A DNA stretch of 64,000 nt, taken from Macrocybe gigantea. Lineage: Eukaryota; Basidiomycota; Agaricomycetes; Agaricales; Callistosporiaceae. The stretch covers positions 62,001-126,000 of the forward strand of contig SJRY01000261.1 of NCBI GenBank assembly GCA_011319805.1, read 5' to 3'. The number at the start of each line of letters is the position of its first letter. The stretch's first letter is position 1. Shown piece by piece: positions 34,840 through 48,900 of this stretch. The notes under the pieces were generated by a model that saw only the letters and a list, made by a program, of their open reading frames with translations, ran no database searches and was not told where the DNA came from. Position numbers and translations under genes: made by a program.

Positions 34840-37793
34840 TTAGGGGGCTGGGGACGAGCTTCTCTTCTGCAATTCGGTCATTCTGGCGTGCTCGGTTTCA
34901 TTGCCGTTGGGCGAGCTCTCCAAAACGGGTTTCCAGGAACTCTCTAGATCTAGAGTGGCGAACGTGGTGTTCAGGTCCACCATCTGATCCAATCCTCGAT
35001 TGTCTTGCTCAGCCCTGAGTCCCTTTAGCGATGCCAAGGTCTGGCCGGATGACGGGCGGGATATCGGAGGTTCAGGCCGGCCAGGCGCACGGCTCAAACC
35101 GATCGATGAGCCCGACGAGTCGAGGAACGCACTCGAGTTGTACTGGTTCGCGCTTGGAGGACGGGCAGAGATAGGCGATGACGTCTTGTTGCCAGAGCTC
35201 GTGGGCGCATTCACCAGATCTTGAGTTCGGAGAGGGAAGAACCCGGAAGTATAGCCTCTGGAAGGAAGCTGTAGCTCCGATCGCGAGTAGGAATCCTGAG
35301 ACTTCAATTCCAAAGGAAAAGCATTCGGATCGGGTGAGAACGGAGAGAAGTTGGATACGGATCGCTGGATGTCAGGCCGTGTACCGAACTCGGACAAAGA
35401 TTCAAAGAAGTAGGAACTGGTGGGGGTCGGTGTCGCCTGAGACTTTTGGTCGCTGAAGATGCTATTAGAAACCACGTTGGAATATAGAGACGTGCCGGAT
35501 CCAATTCCGTTGCTGCTTAAGATATTATTCCCGAAATATCCTTGTAGGTTGAGCTTCTGTAGTATTTGCAGGGCCTGCTCATGGGTCATCATGTTCGGCG
35601 CCGGTGGAACAGAACTGGACTGGCTCTGTAACGCAGCCGCCTGTGCTGCTTGAGCAGCCGCCTGCGCGGCTTTATCTGGAGAAGTTGACTGTAAAACGAT
35701 GATTCAACAGAACATGAAACAAATACACGAACATTGACTCCTTCCCCAGCTTAGTCGTATCCTGCTGCCTCCTATTGGGAAGCCTTGCATTTTCTCTATA
35801 GCCGTCTCTGCATCTGCCTTGCGAACGAATTGAACAAAACCACAATGTTTACCAACAGGAACTTTGACCTGTTGGACGCTTGGTCAGTGTAGAGTCAAAA
35901 AGAAGGTACAAGTAATCGTACATAGTGGATATCGCCGAAAGGAGCGAAGAACGTGCGTAAAGTTTCTTCGGATATCAACGGGGACAATCCGCCCACGAAG
36001 ACCGTGGTATTGTAGGGATCGGTCGACGTCAGCTGCTCCCCGTTCGGGCCTATCAAATTTCCTAGTATTGCGCGGGCTTGCGCATGATGTTTCCAGGATT
36101 CCTCTGAAATGGTATAATGCGGCGCACCGCCTTCTCCAAACCCAAATGACTGTCTCAGCGGCGCATCGTGCCCAACGGGATTTCCGGAGGTCGGTCGGAT
36201 GGGATTGAGCTCGCCGCTGGCATACTGCTGCGCAATCTGCGCGAGGATGTGATTGGGCAAATTCATCATGTCGTCGGGAGTTAAGGACGCAAAGGATGAA
36301 GACGAGATGCTAGTATTCGTCGAGGTCAGAGAGTTTGCCGAACTCGACGCTCCAATGGACGTCCCCGATCCAGAGCTCGACACCACTCCACCAGTACTGC
36401 TAAGCGAGTTGCTGGAAGAGGCAGCGGCTATGGGCATAGACACGCTTTTTGTCTGATTCGCGTTAGGAAGCGGCAGGGCAACGGTGACAGGCTGCGGCTG
36501 ATCAAGCCCGTTTATACCGGGCGGAAGCTGCAATTGAGAAAGATCAAAGGATGTCATCGGAGGTGGGGGTTTGAATTTGGCGGTAGCGGGTGATATGCGC
36601 ACTGTTTCATTGACGTCAATGTCTCGTTCGGGAGTCATGATAAAAAGAGACACACTTGGTCGCGATAGGCAGTACAGGCCATGCATTTCTATCAAGGCGC
36701 GCTGTTGGTCGGCCTCATCCGTGAATCTGAAGTGAGACAGAAATGATATCAGTGCTAGGAATCAGGTGAACAGATGACTTGATGCGCACCTCACAAACCC
36801 GTAGCCCCTAGATACCCCTGTCACAGGATCCAGCATAATTTTAGCGCTCTTGCAACTAAGGAACGGACGGATGAACTTGGGTTCTCTGTCGTTCCGCAAT
36901 CCGAGTACAGGATTACGGAAGACAGCTACAAGATCGGAGTTGGAGGTCTCCGGCGCGAGGTCGCCGACGAAGATGCTGTACTCCTTTGGGTATGGCTGCT
37001 GTTGGGCAGAGGTCGCCGATGTGGTTGCGCCCGCAGGGAAAGAGCTAGATACGGGCGAGACACCGGTCGCTGATGTGGCCCAATTTAAAACGAATGGCTT
37101 CGACGAGTTGGGCATTGTCAGGTTCTGGGCGTTGTTCACCTGAGCCAAGACGGATGCGGCGTGGGCGGGGGAAGGGAATGTCAGAAAGCAATAGCCGGGA
37201 TTATTGGCTTGCTGGCCAGTGACCGGGTCGGGAGTGGGGTGAGGAACCTTGATGTTGACCGGATCCCAGCCCATCAGGCCGCAAACCTGCTTGACGTACT
37301 CTTCGTCCATCCAAGGCTCAATATTGGTCCACAAAAGGGTAGAACGAGCGGCGTTGGAGTTGGGGGGCAAAGGGGTGTTGCTCAAAGTGGGATTCCGGAC
37401 GTGGCGATAGAGTTGCACGTCCCGCTCGCTCAAGACAGAGGGTTGCTGAGCTAAATTACGCTGCGTTTGAGAGCTAGGAAGGGCGGCGGGTAACACGGAG
37501 CGTTGGTCGTTGTGGTTGAAAGTAGAGAGAGATTGTGTATTTTGTAGTGAAGGCATGAAGGCATTTGGATTGTTTCTGTTTGGCGCGAGGTCCAAACCGA
37601 AACCGTAGTCTCTGTCAGAGAGGCTCACATGCTTGGGGAGGTAAGCAGCGTATTCTGTCTGGGACAGGGATGTTCCAGATGGGCTGCGCTCGCGAGACAG
37701 GAATATGGTGCTTTGGAGATTGTCGCTGTTTCCATAGGACAAAGATTGCAAACCGGGCGGATACTCGATTTCGTTTGCGTCGGGGCGAGACAT
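34840..37793 (-). CDS. Three-RRM RNA-binding protein, NGR1/NAM8-like
   Basis: A polar N-terminus (MSRPDANEIEYPPGL) precedes RRM1, which has STLLWTNIEPWMDEEYVKQV and NPGYCFLTFPSPAHAA. RRM2 has EYSIFVGDLAPETSNSDL and, split by an intron, SRGYGFVR/FTDEADQQRAL. A Ser-rich linker follows. RRM3 has TTVFVGGLSPLISEETLRTF and VGKHCGFVQFVRKADAETAI, then an Ala/Gln run and a long Ser/Pro-rich tail ending SSSPAP. Three RRMs with this spacing are seen in NGR1, NAM8 and plant RBP45/47, which bind U-rich RNA in splicing or mRNA decay. Three introns were confirmed by frame: after RRM2 RNP1, after LYCLSRP, and before VKVPVGKHC. I chose MSRPD over an ATG 23 codons upstream because that stretch looks like leader sequence. 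Confidence 0.9.
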
Positions 37794-39952
37794 GACCACG
37801 ATGGGGGAGAAGGGAATGGAGGAACTGCAGAAAGAAGTCAAAGGCCGTCGTAGGTTGAGCAAAAAATGACGAAGAAAAGGTAATATCCAGACGGGGAAAA
37901 GGTAATAGCGGTGGATAAGCTTGTCGAAAGGGAAAGCAGGTTGAGAACTGAGTAGAGAAAGCTGTATACTTTCCTAAGATTCTGTAGAACAACAGGCAGA
38001 AGGCAGCGAAGCAAAAGGTTCAGATAGCGGAGGACAAAAAATTCAAGCAAAAAAAAGCGAAAACGGGTTTGCAAACGACGATATCGACTAGAGAGCGACA
38101 AAAAGAGCAGAGGAGGGCGATAGCGAGAAGCGATTGAGAGGATGACTGGTGAGATGGTCGAAAAGGGGGAGGGGGAAGAGAGAGGGATGTGCTCGGCTGA
38201 AGGTTTCAAATCGTGGCGGAGTAGGGAATAGGCTGCGATATTTCCCGCGCCTCTCCTGTCAGTCAGTCCGCCTTTATGGTGTCGCCGCGGTTGTATCCTA
38301 CCGCATCTGGGAGCGTATGGATCATTTCTCCACTAAACCGAACCGCAGTCAAGGCGTACGTTGCTCCAATTTGATGTCTCCCCGTCCATTGTTCTGCCGG
38401 GATACGCGCATCGGCGAAATCTCAGAGCATGCCTTTCTAGGGGAACAATGGACTGATGTCGAGTCAGATCAAGACAGAAGAGGACTCACCTCCATCCGAA
38501 AATGTCAACCATGCGTCAGGCCCTGTTTAAGGGCGTGACGAAGAGTTGTGTAACGTTGTAGGTCCATGTGGCTGTGCTGCTTCTATCACTCCCCACGCCC
38601 CTTTCCCTCAAGTTCATAAACAGCGCCCTTCAGGTCCTGTTGGTCCGAAAGGCTGCTCCCTTTCCGCACAGCGCCGAAAATTTCTAGTGCCTAAGGGCCC
38701 AAGCTCGTCGCTTTTACCACTTTCAGACGATGCCTGTCATCAGGTCCTTCACCATTAATGCTGAGCATCTGCCTATCAACGGAAGGTGTCTCACATCGAT
38801 AGCCAATCGCGACACAATGGGGCTCATAACGCGCCAACACCGGCATAGCGCGTGACGTGTTGATTTTTTTTACTCATTGTTCTTGACTCGTCACATCGGC
38901 CTGGAGCAGGACGGCTATATCAGGTGCGACACGTCAACAGACTCATCGATAAATTCACCCTTGTTTCGATATGATAAGTGATGTCGCGGACTACGTAGGC
39001 TCTATTAGACATTTAAAGCGAAGAATGCACTGTCCAGTCCCGGCTCCGAATCCTGGTTGCCCGTGAACTTGAAAGCACCCTCGACCGCTGCGAACGCCGT
39101 GAATGCCGCGACGAAGGAGCGAAGGACATTTCGTAGGAGTCAGCAATTTGCCATGAGCGTCGGATGTGGGCTTCGTTGTGCTGAAATCATCAGTGCCGGT
39201 GTGTTTTTGCTTTATCAGGCCAGTGTCGCACTGCATATTGGATGCACCCTCCTTGGCTAATTTAGAGGCCATTCTCACTGTGTGCCATCGTGTGCCATCG
39301 CGTCCCACACACGCCATCCTAGACAGAAGGTGGTTGTCTATGCAACTGCATTTAACCGGCGTTTTAACGACCGGTGTTGCATATTACCGTATGTTGACCC
39401 TAGCAATGCCGCGACAGCGGAGTCATAGATGCTTCGTATAATTAGCATTGTCTTGTGTATGTTTTATCCGACACAATTCTAGTGGATTACTCTCTCCGTT
39501 CTTGAGCTTCGATGGCCTTGTTAATGCGCTGCAGACCAATAAGGATTTGATGTCTGAGATAGTTCATCCATCATTATCCAGTCATTGTCTTCGTCCCTTG
39601 GGTATTACGCACATATTAACCGTGGGCACCTGCCTGCAGCCCTTCGGTTCGGAGGACCGCCGCATCCTCAAGGACGTGATCAATCAAAGGCGTGTCGGGC
39701 TTAGTCAGCATCAGCAGCCTTTGAGCAAGTTGTTCGCCGCCTACGCTTGTTGTCCTTGACCTTCGTTGTCTACGTCTGCTCCCCGCTCTCCTCGTTGCAC
39801 GGTTGCAGAGCTCCGTGGGCGAACGAAGGCATTGATATTGGTTTGCTGTTTCATATCTCAAACACCGATTACCTCTACTCGATTTCAGTATTCAAATATC
39901 ATCCACATCACCCTCAACACATACCACCTCGTGATTCTCTCAAATTGCTTCC
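37794..39952. other. Divergent intergenic region, about 2.2 kb
   Basis: Lies between two divergently transcribed genes. The left 400 bp are strongly purine-rich on the plus strand (pyrimidine-rich on the minus), as expected of the leader and promoter of the RNA-binding gene. From 38200 to 39900 I see no splice-consistent frame, tRNA or repeat. A tandem gtgccatcgt/gtgccatcgc pair lies at about 39282-39301. Confidence 0.5.
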
Positions 39953-42900
39953 ATGCCCACCAGAAGGTCGTCTGCGGCCGCTGTACCCATATCCAATGCA
40001 GGCTCCACAGGGTCTTCGCGTGTGCACAAGAGCAATGATTCACATCACATCCTTCCCGGACTAAGCACTTCGCAACAGCATTCACTGTTATCCGTGGGGG
40101 CTGCGGCTACCCCTCAGCAGAAGGTCGTGCAGGTATTGGTAAACAGACTTAAGAACAAAGTAAATCTCTCTCTTCCAAGCGTGCCTTCCATTGGACTGAC
40201 ATGACATCAAGCTGCCATGCAATTCCGGTGTCCCCCTTGATCGACTTGAAGCGGACGGCGCGATACAACAAACTATCGAGGCTCTTGTTGACCTGTCTTA
40301 CGACTCCATTGATGTCATCGGGTGGCATTTGAGTGAGCTGTTGGATCGACTGGCCAAGGTGACTACTGTTATATGCATGCATAATGTGATAGACGTTGAC
40401 TGAATGTACCCACATCGGCAGCAAACCGATACCAATGGACATCCGAGTATTGAAGTCCTCCAATCTCAGCTGTTTATCTTGAAAGTTCTATCCATGACTC
40501 TGGCCTCGCGCTGGACTCAGCCTCGTTCCAGCTCCCGGGCGAGCAGCCATACAACACCAGCCGGCTCTGATTCCTCCGTTCATGATCTTCAAACGAAGCG
40601 TAGCCGCCTGCCGCCATCTGACAACTCGGTTCCGCCCCTATCGTGGCAAGATTTTGTCCCACTCGATGATTCCTGTGCAAGGTATCTTTTGAGTGTGATG
40701 ATACTCTTCTTACGCCAAACTTCGCCCCCCGAGTTCCCATTGATGCTAGCTACCCGATTTTCGGATCTCACGTTCCGCGATTATGAGTCGATGGGTACGC
40801 CAACGTATGCGGATATGCCAGACGCCGCCGGAATTCCGCTGTCTGCTGATCACGAAGCCGTTCTTCGCTCACAAGCTTCAGCCAACTCGGTTAAGTCCGG
40901 ATCGGGCAAGATGAGCATCCACTCCTCTATCCATCTATCGGGTGCGAAAGTAACGTATGAGAAGACGCACATGTCACTATTGAAGTCATCTTTTCCTGTG
41001 AACAACCTTATAGCGAAATATGCTGGGCGTATTGTATTCCATATATCTGCGACGAATTGGAATGTTGTATATCAGCGACTTCGTGCCAAGATCCATTTCT
41101 TTGCCAGCCATTCGGCCGATAACCCAGATGTTATCGACCTGCATCTCATGGCTCACAGCGCCTTGGACCGCACAAGGCTGTTTCAGCTTCTCAGCGGTGG
41201 GTCGTTACATTTTTTCAAGCTTTTTTTTTGTATGAATTGACCTGTAATGAATAGAATTATCGTCATTGCTCGTTAGCATGGGTCGCGAATCGCAGGTCGC
41301 CATAGCCGTTCCCCTTCGGTCCGCCGTCTGGAACTGGATTATCAACTTTCCGACTGAGTTCAATGAGGTGATTCGCACGAGAGGCAAGGCGGAAGGCGCT
41401 TCGGAGCGTGTATTTGACCTGTTGTACAAAATGAGCCTCAACGGTGAAGAGAGGGTGTTCTGGCCAACGCTTACCATTCTATCTTGTATGACTCCTGACC
41501 GTCTCTCACCGGCCTTCGCGTTTTCATACGGGCCGACGAAATCGTCCCGAAAGGTACGGCATTGATTCTTTCAATCGGAGAGTTTCGTCGCTAATGCGTT
41601 CTTCAAGGATATCAAGTTTGGCGAGGATCTCGTCAAACACGCTACTGGGACTTCGAAGTTCTCTGATGTTGCCCTAGTATGTTTGCTCGACATCTGTCGC
41701 GCCGCGACGCATGTGAGACCAGATGGCGAAGTTCCGTTGAGGATGGTCGCATTCGATGTCGCACATGAGATCAAGGTGAGCCACCTTCCATCAGATGTCG
41801 TATCTCCTATTCATGGATAACGTAGAGCGCACTGTGGTCGAGCGCAACCCGCCAACCTTTCTGGGATTCGCCAGATGAGATTGACGTCTCCATGTATGCA
41901 GAGGCTTTGGTTGCCGTTTTCAGATTCCTGCCAGAGGACGATTCCATCCCGCTATTCTCCGTTTGCGTCGAGCCCGAGCGGTCTGAGGCTGTAAAGACAT
42001 GTGCTGTACGGGCCTGCTGACATTGGCCCAGGAAGTTCGTAGCAAGCCCCGTTTTTGTCCATTTGCACCATCACTGATATCGCTTAAAGGCGGGCCGCAT
42101 CAAGTTGCAAAAGTCATTGAATAGGCTGGAGGATGTTATGGCCATCCGCCTTCGTAGTATCTTTAAGGTAAGCGCATTCATGAGGTGCCGAGTTTACCTC
42201 CATCACACAAATGGGTCCATAGACTACTGGCCTTCGACGACACGAACTCGATCTCGTTGGAAATGTCAAGCGGTCGGCAACGCGCCCAAAGGCGGCCAGG
42301 ATAGTTCCTCAATCACTCTCTGACCGCGAGGTCCTCCTTCTCGGAATCCTTTCCTTATGGCGTGCCCATCCGATGTTCCACTTGAAGAATATGATAGCTT
42401 CCGAGTTAGACGAATGGGCAACCATCAGCGTCCGCATATGGGAGGCCTCCCTCGACGTCTCGATCAAGGTCTCTAAGGCCAGCAGCTTCCGCATCTACAC
42501 CGACGCCCTTTTGAACTCTCCACCTGATCCTGATGATCCTTTTTTCCCACTTATGATCAACTTCGCGAAGAGGACATTGTGTGTATTTTTCTTCTCTCTA
42601 CCTGGCATCATAGTTTGATTCCCTTCGTTTTGTCAGGCCCCCAGCAATACTGAGCATTGCGACGAATATCCTTAACACGAGGGTAGATGTTGAAGCGCAG
42701 CGCATGTGGGTTGCTATCGCCCACCAGTTCCTCGAATTCTATACTAAGAAGACTCGGGTAAGTGATGTATCCCTGCGGCGACCTATAGATGTTTACGTTT
42801 TGTGTGCATCAACAGAATCCTCATGTGAAGGAGATCCAAATGGATCCTGCCCGTGTCCCTGCCTTCGCGCTCGCCGAAATTGGGTTTCTCGTGGCTTTGA

Positions 42901-45900
42901 CGTGTGTCGACAGCAATGTTTCCAACAGGCTGCCAAGGGCCTTCGACTTCTGTCGCATGCGGAGCGACAGCCTGATGTTCCTGTTAATCCGACAGTGACT
43001 GATGAAGATAGGTCCAAGAGGAATCCTATCTACGAGCAGCTTGGAGACCCAAAGGTCGTGGTAGTTGGTCAGTACGACAGTCCCCAGTCATACGTGGGTC
43101 CTTATGTTAATATCGTCATCCCTTAGGCCGGGTTGTCCATCAGAAGCGAATTCGAAAACTTGTTCGTTTGATAAGCTATTCCTCTGCTGTTCACGTCGCG
43201 GTATGGCAGGAATGTTTTTGGCGATGGCGGGCCTTGACCGAGGCAATAAGCGAGTCGTCACCGGAGATGATAGAGAGCACTGACACAACCAGGCCTACCC
43301 CAACTTGGCAGCAGGTAGGCGATAGGTCGAATCTATGCGATTGTCAGTTTAATCCATTCCGCTTCCAACCGTTCGCAGGAGCAGCAGCGATATCAGTGGC
43401 AAAACCTTACCTTGTTCCTGGCGGCTCTCGGCGGTGCATGCGTCCTGGATAATCAAGATTTGAATTCATTATCGGATGTCATCCCAATGCAAGCTCTGCC
43501 TGACGCCTTGCGTATCATTCAGAATCCATCTAATTTGATTGGGTCATTCATTGTCCATCTCACAACTCTCTGGTTACTGCCGACACGCAGATGCGGGATG
43601 TTGCTCGTGATGCTTTAGGCTTGGAGCTGAGTCCGCGTCTGTATGCGAAATTGCTGAAACATTTGGACGAGTAGGCCATCCATCATGACTTTTCAAATTT
43701 GATGCTGCATTCATTTTTGCAGGACACTTCGAAGCATAGAACAGGGCGCTGGCACAGACCTGACAGATGCATTGATCCTTTTGCCAGATCAAGTATGGAT
43801 TCTCCACTTTATGTCTTGTTCATCATGTCTGACTATTGTCGGAAGTTCATCGCAGTGCTCAGGCTGCTTGTTGACAATACGACTGTGGTCCTCGAGGACG
43901 TGAGCATCGACATCAGCTCGACTCTGCTCACGTTAGCTTCTTTTATTTCGCGTTTCCACGGTCTGCCCTCGTATCGCCTCAAGAGCAGATTCTGCGCGAT
44001 GTGCGAGAGTGCATGCGGTCGCACAGATTCTCTTACTCTTCGCAAGGATAGCAGTGCTCGCCGAAGCATCCTGGACATTATCATGGAATGGATTCATCCT
44101 TCTGATGTAAGTTCCATGGGGTCACCTTTTGTCACTCTGACACATTGTCTTTGAAGGATCAAGACAGCGATATGCTTGCTGCCCATAACGAACTCAATAT
44201 CGCATGTCTACGAACTTCTGTGAAATTATTGGATCGTCTGCATCTACGAGATCTCGATAATTCTAATACGGGCGACGATAGCTTGCACGTCGTTTCCAGA
44301 TTGTTCAACAAATATTCCAGTACCTTATTGCATGGACTGGAATCATGTCACATCGACATTGCAGTGCGTTGGAGAGCTATCGTGCTGTCGCTTGCGCAGA
44401 CTTACTTCTGTACAGGCATCGGATAGCGTCTCCGACCTTGGATCAATTCATCAGGTGAGTAGGGGTCGGCATTCCTTCGCACCATGAGATTGAAAATAGT
44501 TTTTCATACAGAAAATGCGTCTAGCGCAAAGGGAGGCCGAAATCCGGGAGCTCGTTATAACCGGACTGTCCCATTTAGTTAGTGCCAACACAGAGACTGG
44601 CTTCAAGCAGTGCCTTCCTCTTGCCTACGACAAGGACAACCGTAAAAGAGCTATCTTTGCCCATGTATTTGCTCGCGTTCTTGGCCAAGGCGCCAAGTTT
44701 GACCCCCAGCCTGATACAACGAAAGTTGCTCGGCATACCCAAGTTTGTGAGGTACGTTCATATATCGAAATTGTCGTTGATGTAACTCTTATTCGTTGAT
44801 TGTTAGCTTGTGAAAGGGTCTGATGTAAGATCTTTAAACTTGGCTGGAGTTTGGAGGCTGAATGCGACGTAGATGATTCTCGCTTTGACGATCTGCGAGG
44901 TCTGTCCCCCATCCGAAGTGGAAACCATGATTTCCGTGCTTCTAAACTTGTTTGACACCCGGGCGTCATTGATGAGGCTGATCAAATACATGATTGAACG
45001 GGAAGTTGCTCAAACGGGTACGCAGCTCCCCGGTATTCGCGACCGTCTTCTCTGATGCCGCTCCAAATAGATAGCGAAGCAAGCCTGTTCCGAAGCAATT
45101 CTACTTGCACGCGTTTCTTGTCGGTCTTCGCTCGAATCCACGGTTACAACTACTTGAGGAGCCTCATTCAACCCCTCGTTAAGAACATGGTTGACATGCC
45201 TCCCGGCCGGGGTTACGATCTAGACCCGAACAAAGTCAGCGAAGAAGAGGCTAAGAACAATCAGAGAAGCGTAGAACTTATAGCTTCCTCATTCTTAGAG
45301 ATTGTCATTTCTTCTATTCCAGCAGTGCCTGAGTGCGTAATCCTTCTCAGAGATGAACAGCGACTAATCATCCCGGCAGCATGTTCCGGGAGATCTGTGC
45401 TCATATTTCAAAGACCGTGTAGGTACTGGACCAGACATCGATGACATTTTTGCTCACAGTTTTAAAGAGTGCAGGTTTGGCCAGATTCCAAATTCGCCGC
45501 CATAGGAGCCTTCATATTCCTGCGGTGCGGTCATCTCCTACTTCCGAGAACGTATGCTCATTTTTTCACTCAGGTTCATATCCCCTGCTGTGGTTTCGCC
45601 TGATATTGTTGACATCGAATTACCGGAAGGAAATGCCATTACCCTGCGTCGCGGCTTGATGGTGATCGCCAAGATTATACAGAACCTTGCAAATAACATC
45701 TTTTTCGGGAAGGAAGCACACATGACCGTTTTGAACACTTTCCTGAAGGAAAACATTACCAACGTGACGAGATTCTTGAGCGAACTCAGTGTGGGTTATG
45801 CTACTTTTTCTTTATAGCATCTGCTCACAGCACTCTAACGTAGAAACCAACTCATGTTGCCGACAACGACAATGATCAGTGGCTCGGGAATACAGCAGAT

Positions 45901-48900
45901 GACACGGATATAATCATACTGCACCGGTTCTTCGACAGACATGCAGATAAGATAGGGAAAGAGCTGCTGAGTCTCACAAAACCTATGAACGAAGGTGATG
46001 TAACTGCCATCAGCGGCAAGCGCGCTTGGGATGGACTATGCGCGCTGCTCGTTGATCTTGGAAGCCCCACTGAGGTTCCGCGCCTTTCTTCATTCTCGTC
46101 TGAGGAACACCAAGACTATCTAGATATCATGGCCCGCTATTCTCGGCGTGATACAGAGTCTGTTCAGAGGCTTTTCGTAGAAACCAATGTCCCGTCTGTG
46201 AGTCAATTTTCCTTCCCTACTACCCAAATCCTCATCGAAAGCAGGGATACGCTGCTGTATTCATTCTCCGGCTATCCAAAATCGACGTCGAAGCGCTGGA
46301 CACTGGACTCCTGATGTATCATATTTTTAAGGTGACTGCGTTGTTCGTTAATTCTGCTGAAGCGACACTCAATGTTTTGATAGACATTAGAACTCCCTGT
46401 GTACGATAATCGTCCCTTCGAGATCATTGTGGACTGTACTTTCTTCACCTCGACATCCGAAGTACCAATACAGTGGTTAAAATACTGTGTTGAACTGATT
46501 CCGTCCGACATCCGATCTCGGTTCATGACGCTTTACATACTCAATCCGAATGCCTTGGCTTTCAAATATCTAAGACGACTGTACTACGCTACTGCCGGTG
46601 CGCTCTTTCCGCCTCATCTAGCGACGATGTCTGATAGTAGTGTTCTATTGCAGGCGTTTCCATCTGTTCAAATGTTGTAGCATATTCCTCGGTTTCTGAA
46701 CTCATGGAGCACATTCCACATTCTGTACAACCATTCCTTGAGTATCCAGGTGAGGTCGATTGCTGATGTGCCTAGTACGGGAATGATTTTGAACGTGTCA
46801 TCCAGTGGCTCTCGAACAAGAGCCAAAGGAAGTTTTCACTGAAGTCAGTATTAAATCACCGATACGACCAATAGTCCTTCAAGTAAGGACGACGCACGTT
46901 CGCGTCACTTCGGTATGTGATTTGACGACTTCATATTTTGATTCGGATATTGAAGACACGTAGATTAAAAGGCAATTTATTTCGCCGGGATTTCCGTGCA
47001 GGATCACCGAAATCATCCCATTGACGGACATTAGCGATACCTACAACATTGCTACTGGTGCAGAACCGAATGAATTTATTGTTCGCAAAACTCAACAAGG
47101 CGTCACCGTCCATTTCCTCTCACCCATTCGCGATAGCATTGTCAAGGTTGGCTCCTTTTTTACCCTAATTGATACTTGACTTACTGTATGTTAGTGTATT
47201 CGCGCGGCTAAAGGCAGGCTAAAGGAGCAGACTGTCCATCTGAGCGAACGACTATTCCGTTTCTCGAACGTGCCTGCCACCCTGCTGCACATCGGTTTCC
47301 TTAGCATTGATCTCAATGATGATGAACTCCGCGGCGCGGCTTACAACTTGCTTGGTGCCGTCCTCAGATATCTCAAGTACGACAACAGCCCAATCATTGC
47401 TCCTACAGGTAAGATTGGAGCTATGGTGTTCATCAGCGGCTGACCGCATCACCCACAACCTCCAGCGGGTTTTGTCCCTGGCGATGTTAGCGCCTTTGTC
47501 ATTCAACTCAGTCGAAGACTCGCAGACTTTGCTCCTCGGCTTACACTCGATTTCCTTTCTGAGGTCTCAGTCGCAATGAGCGGTATGGATTCCACAGGGC
47601 AGCGCATTAGCTGCATACATTACATGAACCCATGGATCAAGAACCTTGGCCTGTTCACAGACGCGACAAGTCCATTTTACGAACGATCGGGAGCTCGATT
47701 AAGGGAGTTCACGCGTGTTCTCTCTGAGCTGTCCGCCACTTATCCTGAGGTCTGTCCATGTGGTGTCATGGAGTGACCTATACTCATTGATATGCATTTC
47801 GTCGCTTTAGATTGCCTCAACAATGCAAAAATACATTTGGGTCGAAATGTCGAAGCTCGACTCTAGTGTGCTCGACATTGTTCTAGACGAGCTTGTCCGA
47901 GCTGCCACCGATGCAGGAATAGGGACCACTCGATGTGAGGCCATCAGCCAAATTGTCGCATCTCTTTCATCTATCATCATACGGGGAAGAATATACTCCA
48001 AGTTACGCAAGGTATGTTGTGTGCTCTACTTCAACTCAATCCATCCTCAACTCAACATTTGACAGGCCTTGAGTAAGGCATTCCCCCAAGTTTCAAATAA
48101 CAGCCTCCAGGAGCATCCAAGCTGGCCAGAAATATGCACGCTCATTCGGCTTGCATTAGTCGTCAGCAGCCCCTCTTCAGGGCAATTGAGTGCCAATCAG
48201 TTATACATGCCTGAAATCGTACACCTGGTCACACTCACTGCGGCCTCTGGCCCCTCGCTGGTGCGGAAGTCTGTCTACGGAATAGTCATGAACCTCCTTC
48301 AGTCCCTCGTCGTATCCTGTGCGGACGAATCAATGTGCCCTGAACTGCTGCAACTTATTGATGACTGTATGTCGCCGGAAAACGTGCGGCTATTTGGACT
48401 GCGGCGAGAGTCACCGACCAGCGAGTACACCAACGCCGACTCGAACGGCGACAAGGAGTTCCTTGACAATCATGAACGCCTCGTCCAACTGATGGTCAGA
48501 ATTATGGAGGTTACGTCGGGATCTAAAGGTATGCAATACTCGTTCTCCTAGAAAATGATATTGGTGACGCGAATGCAGGGTTGCTGAATGTTTGGCGAGC
48601 TCGGTGGATGAGCCTCGTCGCCTCGACTGCTTTCCAAGTTTCTCCAGCAGTCCAGACGCGTTCTTTCAGCGCCCTGGGGTCATTGGCAACAGCTGAAGTG
48701 GACGAAGACTTCCTTTACCAAATCCTCGTTGCGCTGAATACCGCTCTGTCGAACGCGAATGAATCACAAACGACTTCTATCGTGAGCATGCTACGCTGCA
48801 TTTGCATGGTTGTGCCGGCGTTGCCAAAGGATACGAGATACCTATGTCTCTTATTCTGGCTAGCGGTCTCTCTGCTTCAATCTAGCTACTCGGCGTTCTA

